From assembly GCA_027001345.1 (NCBI GenBank), contig JALTMS010000117.1, forward strand, positions 1 through 7,449: 7,449 nucleotides of DNA, written 5' to 3'. Shown piece by piece: positions 1-5,620 of this stretch (within the stretch, counting starts at the first letter, position 1; each line of letters opens with the position of its first letter). The notes under the pieces are model-generated. The model had not been told where the DNA came from. It saw only the letters and a program-made list of their open reading frames with translations, and ran no database searches. The translations under genes and the position numbers were made by a program. The stretch comes from Acidobacteriota bacterium (GTDB lineage: Bacteria > Acidobacteriota > Polarisedimenticolia > J045).

Positions 1-2
1 GT

Positions 3-716
3 CTGGCGGGCCCCGCTGGCCTGATCGCACTGATCCCTTTCGGACTGGCCACCTCGGGGCTGCTGGCCCTGGTCACCCGGGACCGCAGTGGCCTCCACCG
101 ACGAGCGGCGGAAGCCAACGCCGCTGCACCGCGAGAGTCGTGGACGCCGCTGCTGCGGCTGTTCGTCGCGGTCAGCCTGGTGATCGGCGGCCGAGCCTTC
201 CTGGTCGGCTCGCTGGCCACCTACCTGCCCTCCTTCGTCGTCGAGCGGGGCGGGTCGATCTGGCTCGGCGGCGCCGCACTGGCGATCCTTCAGGGCGCCG
301 GAGCGGTCGGTGCCCTGTCCAGCGGCACGCTCAGCGACCGCATCGGCCGGCGGCGCATCCTCTTCGTCGTCGCCCTGGCCTCACCCTTCGCGCTGCTGGC
401 CCTGGCCCGCAGCGGCCCGGCCCTGATGGTGCCCCTGCTGCTGCTGCTCGGGCTGCTGACCTTCTCCACCAACCCGCCCCTGCTGGCGCTGGTTCAGGAG
501 TCGTCGGGATCCCGTCCCGCGCTGGCCAACGGTATTTTCATGACCCTTGGCTTCACCCTGCGCTCGGGAGCCCTGGTACTGGTGGGCTCGATGGGCGACC
601 GAGTGGGCCTGACCCGCGCCTTCGAAGTAGCCGCCGGCGCCGCCCTGCTGGCGGTGGTCGGCGTGCTGGCCCTGCCCCGGCTGACCGACGACAATCCCTC
701 CGGACAGAACCGATGA
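3..716 (+). CDS. MFS transporter, C-terminal half (partial at left edge), Fsr-like
   Basis: The reading frame is open from the first full codon at the window edge to TGA at 714-716, giving 237 visible residues, so the start lies outside. Seven hydrophobic segments are visible (about residues 2-24, 52-80, 88-107, 119-135, 139-164, 173-195, 206-225), fitting transmembrane helices 6-12 of a 12-helix major facilitator. A basic loop 8/9 motif, GTLSDRIGRRR at residues 108-118, is the second-half copy of MFS motif A. The helix 11 region (ALANGIFMTLGF, then a short GDRVGL loop) resembles the fosmidomycin-resistance (Fsr) type of drug/metabolite exporters. The likely role is proton-driven export across the inner membrane; the substrate is unknown. 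The stop overlaps the start of the following methyltransferase (ATGA), so the two are probably co-transcribed. Family is secure; the Fsr-like subgroup is a recollection-based guess. Confidence 0.88.
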   Translation: MAGPAGLIALIPFGLATSGLLALVTRDRSGLHRRAAEANAAAPRESWTPLLRLFVAVSLVIGGRAFLVGSLATYLPSFVVERGGSIWLGGAALAILQGAGAVGALSSGTLSDRIGRRRILFVVALASPFALLALARSGPALMVPLLLLLGLLTFSTNPPLLALVQESSGSRPALANGIFMTLGFTLRSGALVLVGSMGDRVGLTRAFEVAAGAALLAVVGVLALPRLTDDNPSGQNR

Positions 717-1738
717 GCCGTCGCCGACCCGCTGAGCGCCTCCGGGAGCTGAGCCGCACCGTGGCCGCCGCCCTGACCGGCAGCAGCCTGGCAGGTCAGC
801 GCTGGCTGGTGGTCGATGACGAGCCATCTTCCCTCGCGCCGGCCCTCGAAGCGGCCGGCGCGGCGGCTCGAAACTGGTGGCGCTGGGCCTTCGGTGGCCT
901 GGCGGCGAGCCCCTGGCCACCGCCTGGAAAGTGGCACGGCATCGCTCTTCGCCTGCCGCGGGACCGCAGCGTACTCGACATGCAGCTCCATCTGCTCGCG
1001 CCGCACCTCGAGCCCGGAGGCCGGCTCGTTGCCTGGGGCGCCAACGACGAGGGAGCGCGCAGCGCCGCCGGCGTGCTGGCGACCTTCTTCGAGCAGGTGC
1101 GTCCCGTCGCCTCCCGCGCCCACGGCCGGGTCATCGAGGCCGCCGAGCCCCGCCCCATGCCGCATCCCGGCCCCGGCGCACCCTGGCTGCGTCGAGCCCG
1201 GATCGAAGTTCCCCTCGGTGGCGAGACCTCGCCCGCGCAACTCGACTTCGTCTCCTATCCCGGCGTGTTCGCCGGAGGCGAACTGGACGAGGGCACCGCC
1301 CTGCTCTGCTCCCACCTGTCCGAGCTGCACCTCGACGGTGCCGTGCTGGATTTCGCCTGCGGAGCGGGGATGATCGCGGCTGCCATACGACACTGTTGCC
1401 CCGAGGCGCGCATCACGGGCCTCGAGATCGACGCCCTGGCCCTCGAAGCTGCGGGACTCAACGTACCGGGAGCCGAACTTCTGCTCTCCGACGGCTGGCA
1501 GGCGATCGACGCCGAGCGCCGCTTCGACCAGATCGTCAGCAACCCGCCAGTACACCGAGGCCGCCAGGAGGACCACAGCATCCTGCTCGACCTGCTCCGC
1601 CGTGCCCGCCGCCATCTGCGCGGAAGGGGCAAGCTGACGGTGGTGGTACAGGGGCGACTCGGCGCGCTGGTCGAGCGCACCCTGCCCCACGCCCGTCGAC
1701 TGGCCACCACCTCCCGCTACCAGCTCTGGCAGGGTTGA
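713..1738 (+). CDS. rsmC: RsmC/RlmG-type rRNA (guanine-N2)-methyltransferase
   Basis: A 341-residue protein, close to the 343 residues of E. coli RsmC, which methylates N2 of G1207 in 16S rRNA using S-adenosylmethionine. The fold is the expected duplicated one. The degenerate N-terminal lobe (about 1-165) keeps the LPRDRSVLDMQLHLLAPHL stretch that parallels the WPKNK.EAQFQL region of RsmC. The catalytic lobe (about 170-341) shows SYPGVFAGGELDEGTALL (entry to the fold), the SAM-binding DFACGAGM at 213-220, acidic LEID at 237-240, and the catalytic NPPVH at 277-281. The family usually has NPPFH, so V280 is a conservative change. The ATG at 713 is chosen because it overlaps the upstream TGA; in the same frame the reading continues upstream to 140, but that part is a shadow of the exporter gene. 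No good ribosome binding site precedes 713, so translation is probably coupled. RlmG (23S G1835) is the main alternative. Confidence 0.85.
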   Translation: MSRRRPAERLRELSRTVAAALTGSSLAGQRWLVVDDEPSSLAPALEAAGAAARNWWRWAFGGLAASPWPPPGKWHGIALRLPRDRSVLDMQLHLLAPHLEPGGRLVAWGANDEGARSAAGVLATFFEQVRPVASRAHGRVIEAAEPRPMPHPGPGAPWLRRARIEVPLGGETSPAQLDFVSYPGVFAGGELDEGTALLCSHLSELHLDGAVLDFACGAGMIAAAIRHCCPEARITGLEIDALALEAAGLNVPGAELLLSDGWQAIDAERRFDQIVSNPPVHRGRQEDHSILLDLLRRARRHLRGRGKLTVVVQGRLGALVERTLPHARRLATTSRYQLWQG

Positions 1739-1776
1739 GAGCGGCAGGGGCCCGGAGAATCCGGCCCCCGGCGCTC
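1739..1776. terminator. GC-rich hairpin between convergent genes, possible bidirectional terminator
   Basis: The whole gap between the rsmC stop and the cytochrome stop forms one inverted repeat. The inner arms are GGGGCCCGGA (1747-1756) and TCCGGCCCCC (1760-1769), with loop GAA and one mismatched pair. The outer arms GAGCG (1739-1743) and CGCTC (1772-1776) also pair, separated from the inner stem by small internal loops. The outer arm reaches into the cytochrome stop codon. There is no T-run on either strand, so this is not a classic intrinsic terminator, but its position at the meeting point of two operons fits a shared transcription end or 3'-end stabiliser. Confidence 0.5.
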
Positions 1777-4024
1777 AGGGGCAGGTGGCGGCCAGATCCT
1801 GGGGCCACTCGCAGTCGGGTGCATCGACCATCTCGGGCCGCTGCGCACCGCTGCTGTCGGTGCCATAGGAGCCCTCCTTGCCGCTGGCATTGCCCACCAC
1901 CACGTAGAACACCGAACCACTTCCCGGTGCGAAGGTGGTCTGGCCGCTGACGCCCACGGCGCACTTCACCGCACTCCACGCGTAGCTCGACACCTCAGCC
2001 AGATCACCCCAGTAGAGGTTGTGATCGGTGGCATCGCAGGCGGGCTCGTAGCTGACCTGCACCTCGCCGAGCAGATCGTCCCAGCCGGTGCTCAGCAGCG
2101 GCGCCCCACCTTGCGGGCTCGCTTCGCCGGCAACGGCTGCCGGACCGGTGATCGGCACGCTGGACAGAGCCTCACCCACGACGACCGGCGCCGAACGGCC
2201 ATAACTGTCCCACAGGGCCCGCATCTTCTCCCCGCGATTGGGACGGGGATCGACCTGGGTCGGATCGCAGCCCACGTCGAAGGGATCGCAGGTCGAGCGG
2301 TTCTCGGCCTCGAGAAACTCGACGTATTCGTTGGTGGTCGTCTGATACATCAGTCGCGAACGCACCAGCAGGTTGCCGCTCGAGCCCGAGGGCACGGCAA
2401 TGCTGTAGGGAGTCTCGTCCCAGTGGGCCAGTGCCCCGGGGATGTCGGGGTTGGCAGGATAGGTCATCCCCACCGGCGCGGTCTCGTCGCTCGGCGTGAA
2501 CCCCTTGGGGGGAATGCGATTGTCGCTGACCACGCAGTTGTTGAGCACGAAGTGAAACATCTTGCGTCCCGTGGCGTCGTCCACCAGATCGCACTGACCC
2601 GTACCGTTGTAGTCCCAGACGCCCACCTCGATCTCGTAGATCTTCAGTTGCGGATCCGCGGCCAGCACGCCGGTGGCCGGATCCCAGGCCCCCGATTCGA
2701 AACTCACCTCGGCGGGGTCGAGGGTACCGTCCGCATCGCTGTCGACACCGGCCTGAACGTGGAGGAACAGCCGTCGCCCCTCCGGATAGCCGGTGGGCAG
2801 CTTGTGCCCGCTGCGGTTGGTCACGGTGACCGTGGCCGTGATCTCGCTGCCGGCCGGCGCCGTGGTCGGGGTGGCCAGCGCCACATCGGCGGTCTCCTGC
2901 TGCAGCAGCCGAAGGGATTGTTCCCGAGCAGCCGCGTAGGACGCCGAACGTCCGAGCGCAGCGCCGAACTCGCCGTCGAGCACCTCGATCATCCAGCTCC
3001 CACCGCCACGGAAGAAGTGAGTGAAGATCGGCCCCTCGGCAGCGGTATTTTCACCTCGCAGGGCGGGCTTCTGGGAGCATGCCCAGGCGTCGTCGGTGGT
3101 GCCGTCACCGTCCACATCCGCCGGCGGCATGTGACAGCGCTGACAGGAGGTGAAGTCGGGGCTCGCCGGCCGGCCGAACTCGCTCTGCCGCCACTCGTCG
3201 AAAGTCCGCTCGATGGGCATCAGGTAGCCCAGATCGGCTCCCGTGTCGGGATCGACACGGTTGAGAGCCGGATTGGTCACGTTGTGGCACTGGCCACAAA
3301 ACGCACCTGCCCTGTGGAGTTCGGACAGGGCCGCAGTGTGGCGCGGCGGCGGCGCCGCATCGGAATAGGGTCCGCGCATCTCGCGCCGATCGGTGGTCAG
3401 GAAGACCTGACCGTTTTCGTCGTAGGGAGCCAGCGGATCGAGAAACTCGCCCGGAGGTGGTTGGGAGGCGTCGTACTGCCGGTGGCAGAAATGACACTGG
3501 ATCCCTTCGAAGTCGTTGTCCGGGGTGTCCTGGGTTCCTTCCAGACAGGAGCCGTCGAACTGGGTGCCCCACGGCGTGTTGCAGTGGGAGCGCCCCTCGA
3601 GCCAGCCCTTGGGAGCGTGGCAGCGCAGGCAGAGATCGCCGACACCCAGATCGCCGAGACGATCCACGTCGTCCTGGTTGGCCACGTCGAGTGCGGCCCA
3701 GAACAGCGGATCCCTCCCGGCATTGGCCATCAGCGAGCCGGCCCAACTGTCGAAGGGCTCGTAGATCTTCTGCCCCGCGTCACGATAGTCCCCATGACAA
3801 TTCGCGCAATTGCCCGGATTGTCCAGGGTCCCCGGGTCGGCCCCGTCGCGGAAGGGCGGATAGTCCGGGTGCCCGCTGCCATCGGAGGGCTGGGTTCCGG
3901 GGAGATCGATCCCCGTGCCGTCCGTGCCCGCCGCGATCGCCATCGCCACCACCGCCAGCAGCAGCGCCATCGCCGCGATGCTGCGTGATCCAAGTCTTGC
4001 TCTCAGCCTCGTCCCGTGTCCCAT
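1775..4024 (-). CDS. Secreted pentaheme c-type cytochrome with C-terminal accessory modules
   Basis: A 749-residue exported protein with an Arg-rich n-region and hydrophobic core (residues 16-32; probable cleavage near 31-33; no lipobox). Five CxxCH heme c sites are visible: CANCH 73-77, CLRCH 132-136, CHFCH 177-181, CGQCH 243-247 and CQRCH 294-298. H336 (in HFFRGG) and H407 (in NRSGHKLPTGYPEGRR) sit in motifs that recur after the heme sites of related multiheme proteins and may be distal heme ligands. Residues about 380-575 look like a beta-sandwich with a canonical EF-hand-like loop at 428-439; residues about 640-749 form a separate Cys-containing C-terminal module. The likely role is electron transfer in the periplasm or at the cell surface; the partner and substrate are unknown. 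The start ATG has a good Shine-Dalgarno (GAGGA at 4036-4032, 7-nt spacing). It lies 23 nt downstream of the small His/Met-rich protein gene and is the last gene of the operon. Confidence 0.9.
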   Translation of the reverse strand: MGHGTRLRARLGSRSIAAMALLLAVVAMAIAAGTDGTGIDLPGTQPSDGSGHPDYPPFRDGADPGTLDNPGNCANCHGDYRDAGQKIYEPFDSWAGSLMANAGRDPLFWAALDVANQDDVDRLGDLGVGDLCLRCHAPKGWLEGRSHCNTPWGTQFDGSCLEGTQDTPDNDFEGIQCHFCHRQYDASQPPPGEFLDPLAPYDENGQVFLTTDRREMRGPYSDAAPPPRHTAALSELHRAGAFCGQCHNVTNPALNRVDPDTGADLGYLMPIERTFDEWRQSEFGRPASPDFTSCQRCHMPPADVDGDGTTDDAWACSQKPALRGENTAAEGPIFTHFFRGGGSWMIEVLDGEFGAALGRSASYAAAREQSLRLLQQETADVALATPTTAPAGSEITATVTVTNRSGHKLPTGYPEGRRLFLHVQAGVDSDADGTLDPAEVSFESGAWDPATGVLAADPQLKIYEIEVGVWDYNGTGQCDLVDDATGRKMFHFVLNNCVVSDNRIPPKGFTPSDETAPVGMTYPANPDIPGALAHWDETPYSIAVPSGSSGNLLVRSRLMYQTTTNEYVEFLEAENRSTCDPFDVGCDPTQVDPRPNRGEKMRALWDSYGRSAPVVVGEALSSVPITGPAAVAGEASPQGGAPLLSTGWDDLLGEVQVSYEPACDATDHNLYWGDLAEVSSYAWSAVKCAVGVSGQTTFAPGSGSVFYVVVGNASGKEGSYGTDSSGAQRPEMVDAPDCEWPQDLAATCP

Positions 4025-4047
4025 GACCCCTTCCTCGTCTTTCTGAT

Positions 4048-4548
4048 TCAGCGATGCATGCCGCCGCGACCGCCGCCGCCCATGGTGCCGCCGTGGGGCC
4101 CTCCACCGCCACTATGACCACCTGCTCCGGGCATCTCCCGGCAGCCTCCGCCCTGCCACATCCCCCCCGACGACCAGAGCGGAGCATCGTGCAGGGTGCG
4201 CAGCACCATCATCGTGCCGCGATTGACCACCATCACCTTTTGCGCACGCGCCGGCTCGGACGGACCGCCGAGAAAGACCCGTGCGCGCAGGGTGTCGCCG
4301 GTCTCCACGTGCAGACCGACCTCCTCGAGTAGCGCGGGCGGGGCGAGCAACACTTCGAGCTTCTCGCCACTCCCCCGCATCTGCACCGTGGCCGCCAGCA
4401 CTTCGAGCCCCCCTTCCGCGGGCACCCTGCGCACCGCGACCACCGTGCCCTGTACCTTGCGCAGACCCTTGCCCGCGCGCGCCTCCACGCCACCCACCGC
4501 GGCCAGCAGGGCCACTGCCGCAAGCAGGTAGCGGGAGGTTCGGATCAT
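4048..4548 (-). CDS. Small secreted protein with OB-fold-like core and Gly/His/Met-rich C-terminal tail
   Basis: A 166-residue protein. Residues 1-25 are a signal peptide (basic MIRTSRY, then a hydrophobic core, ending ARA). Residues about 30-125 look like a small beta-barrel: KVQGTVVAVRR, a LEVLLAPPALLEEVGLHVETGD segment, then KVMVVNRGTMMVLRTLHDAPLW. I recall small exported proteins with the same order (VxGxVV.., a residue stretch like GP.WYLEE.G, GD.V, and a closing LRD..G.PLW), thought to have an OB-like fold. I do not know a proven function. The tail 128-166 has 20 Gly in 39 residues with H145, H152, H165, M130, M139, M156, M164 and one Cys (C136); such a composition can bind soft metals or form a flexible linker. 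Its ATG overlaps the stop of the barrel gene (ATGA), with only a weak AAGG upstream, so translation is probably coupled. Reality as a gene is well supported; role is inference. Confidence 0.82.
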   Translation of the reverse strand: MIRTSRYLLAAVALLAAVGGVEARAGKGLRKVQGTVVAVRRVPAEGGLEVLAATVQMRGSGEKLEVLLAPPALLEEVGLHVETGDTLRARVFLGGPSEPARAQKVMVVNRGTMMVLRTLHDAPLWSSGGMWQGGGCREMPGAGGHSGGGGPHGGTMGGGGRGGMHR

Positions 4549-5447
4549 CGGTACAGCGCCTTGTTCCAGGACGGGGGGTTGAGCCCCCAGGCCAGGCCGA
4601 CGATCACACTCAGATCCTGAGAACCGTTCCCCACTCCCTTGAGCACCGCCGCACGCCAGCGGCGACGACCGGTAGTCTGCAAGCCCAGGCCCAGGGCCGC
4701 GTAATCGTCGGCGCTGGCGACCACCGCCTGCCGGGCCTCGATCCAGCCGCTGACCGTCAGGCGCCCTCCGGCAATCGGATCGCTCTCCACTCCGAGCCAG
4801 CCGTCGTAGATGTTCTCCAAGTCGATCCAGGACGGATCACCGAGCCGGGAGTAGCCGACGCCGGCGAAACCCGTGGCGGACCAGAAGCGGTAGGCGCCGC
4901 TGGCGAAGACTCGCAGATCCCACTGACCGGTACCCAGGTTCCGGTTCTCATCCGCCGTGGGCGCCTTGACCTCGAGGCCGGCATCGAGGCGAAACAGGCG
5001 CACCCCACCGCCCACCAGTCGGCGGGAGAGCGCGACTCGCAGATCGCCCAGGCCGCTTTCCCAGTAGCTTTGGGTGGGCACTGTCGCTGGCTGGGGAAGC
5101 GTGGCCCCCATCGGCCCGTGGCCGGTGCCGCCCGGCCCACCTCCCATGTGGGAGTCGTTGCCGTGGCGCCCTTCGAGAGGCATGGTACCGAAACCCGTTT
5201 GCAGCACCCCGGTGGAGGACTGGAGCCGAATCACCGGCAGCTCGACACGAATCTGGAAGGCGTCACCCCAGACGTAGCGGGTGGTGAAGATCTGGCTGTC
5301 GGCGCTGACGCCGGTGCCGTAGTCGCCGGAGTTCCAGGAAGTATAGAACGACAGCTCCCCCTCGGCGCCTCGGGCCGCGGGTGTTCCGGCCAGCGCAACG
5401 AGGACTGCCGTCGCCAGCCACCAGGCATTTCCGTACCGAACAGTCAT
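4545..5447 (-). CDS. Outer-membrane beta-barrel protein (Phenol_MetA_deg-like 'transporter' family)
   Basis: A 300-residue protein with a signal peptide (residues 1-27, ending AARG, then AEGELSFY). The mature part is built of alternating beta-strand patterns typical of a roughly 12-strand outer-membrane barrel. Family-like stretches are SWNSGDYGTG (38-46), a TRYVWGDAFQIRVELPVIRL strand pair (56-75), GLGDLRVALSRRL (132-144), LEVKAPTADENRNLGTG (158-174), YSRLGDP (199-205) and the closing LKGVGNGSQDLSVIVGLAWG. I associate this pattern with the family named after the MetA pathway of phenol degradation, often annotated simply as 'transporter'. A loop at 94-114 is rich in Gly, His and Met. The frame stays open upstream to 6032 inside the regulator gene, but ATG at 5447 is the true start: it follows GGAG (5459-5456, 8-nt spacing), begins a signal peptide and lies 33 nt after the predicted sigma-54 start site. 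It is the first gene of the operon. Substrate unknown. Confidence 0.82.
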   Translation of the reverse strand: MTVRYGNAWWLATAVLVALAGTPAARGAEGELSFYTSWNSGDYGTGVSADSQIFTTRYVWGDAFQIRVELPVIRLQSSTGVLQTGFGTMPLEGRHGNDSHMGGGPGGTGHGPMGATLPQPATVPTQSYWESGLGDLRVALSRRLVGGGVRLFRLDAGLEVKAPTADENRNLGTGQWDLRVFASGAYRFWSATGFAGVGYSRLGDPSWIDLENIYDGWLGVESDPIAGGRLTVSGWIEARQAVVASADDYAALGLGLQTTGRRRWRAAVLKGVGNGSQDLSVIVGLAWGLNPPSWNKALYR

Positions 5448-5460
5448 CTTTGTTTCTCCA
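5448..5460 (-). promoter_or_regulatory. Ribosome binding site fixing the start of the beta-barrel gene
   Basis: On the minus strand the sequence GGAGAAACAAAG immediately precedes ATG at 5447. GGAG occupies 5459-5456 and is 8 nt from the start codon. It decides between this start and the much longer open frame that runs upstream through the control region into the regulator gene. Confidence 0.75.
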
Positions 5461-5490
5461 CAGCCTCTCCCTGGGGGGGCCCATGCAAGA

Positions 5491-5507
5491 AGCAAGTTCC
5501 ATGCCGC
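5491..5507 (-). promoter_or_regulatory. Sigma-54 (-24/-12) promoter for the barrel/OB-protein/cytochrome operon
   Basis: The minus strand reads GCGGCATGGAACTTGCT. It matches the sigma-54 consensus TGGCAYGRNNNTTGCW at every fixed position except the leading T (here C). The invariant GG (5505-5504) and GC (5493-5492) are separated by exactly 10 bases. Counting from the -12 C puts the predicted transcription start at about 5480 (a G on the minus strand), giving a 33-nt leader that contains the Shine-Dalgarno. The gene directly upstream encodes a sigma-54 activator, which makes this match far less likely to be chance. Confidence 0.8.
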
Positions 5508-5540
5508 GTCCAGCGGGTTTTTTGCCGCCACAAACGGCGC

Positions 5541-5561
5541 TGTCTGGCCTGCCGGCCGACA
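5541..5561. repeat. Imperfect inverted repeat in the control region
   Basis: TGTC-T-GGCC (5541-5549) faces GGCC-GACA (5554-5561) across a 4-base gap, with one bulged T. It sits about 70 bp upstream of the predicted sigma-54 start. It could be a protein-binding site or an RNA hairpin in the 3' end of the regulator transcript; a GC-rich chance palindrome is also possible. Confidence 0.3.
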
Positions 5562-5587
5562 TTTACGTCGAAAACCCTGGCAGACCG

Positions 5588-5605
5588 CTCGACGATTTGG
5601 TCGAG
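5588..5605. promoter_or_regulatory. Candidate upstream activator site for the NtrC-type regulator
   Basis: A perfect inverted repeat, CTCGAC-GATTTG-GTCGAG, 6-bp arms with a 6-bp spacer, centred about 116 bp upstream of the predicted sigma-54 start. Enhancer sites for NtrC-family dimers are typically dyads located roughly 80-150 bp upstream, so shape and distance both fit. A further half site GTCGA lies at 5567-5571, 33 bp (about three helical turns) from the GTCGA of the dyad. The alternative is a weak hairpin just after the regulator stop codon; it has no adjoining T-run. Confidence 0.5.
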
Positions 5606-5620
5606 TCGCCGGCGCAGCCC

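Noticed and set aside
140..712. Upstream extension of the rsmC reading frame to an ATG at 140.
   Set aside because: The translated extension is Arg/Pro/Gly-rich low-complexity and overlaps the clear transmembrane coding of the exporter. The ATG at 713 sits exactly at the exporter stop and gives the family length.
494..1690. A 398-codon minus-strand frame opposite the exporter and methyltransferase.
   Set aside because: No recognisable motif. It runs antisense across two genes with clear family signatures.
2021..3988. A 655-codon open frame on the plus strand opposite the cytochrome.
   Set aside because: It is the antisense shadow of a real gene in GC-rich DNA. It lacks domain motifs and a signal, while the minus strand carries five CxxCH sites and a signal peptide.
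4545..5447. Reading the barrel plus cytochrome as a classical MtrAB-type porin-cytochrome conduit.
   Set aside because: The barrel is only about 300 residues (roughly 12 strands), far smaller than MtrB-like sheaths, and the cytochrome has large accessory domains unlike MtrA. An electron-transfer role stays possible but not by that homology.
5482..5502. Second sigma-54-like match, TGGAACTTGCTTCTTGCA, overlapping the chosen one.
   Set aside because: GG and GC are 12 bases apart instead of 10, so it cannot be used by sigma-54; the adjacent match has exact spacing.
5518..5538. GCCG...CGGC stem next to a run of six T, considered as an intrinsic terminator after the regulator.
   Set aside because: The T-run is on the wrong side: on the plus strand it precedes the stem, and on the minus strand (the regulator's direction) the stem is followed by A, not T.
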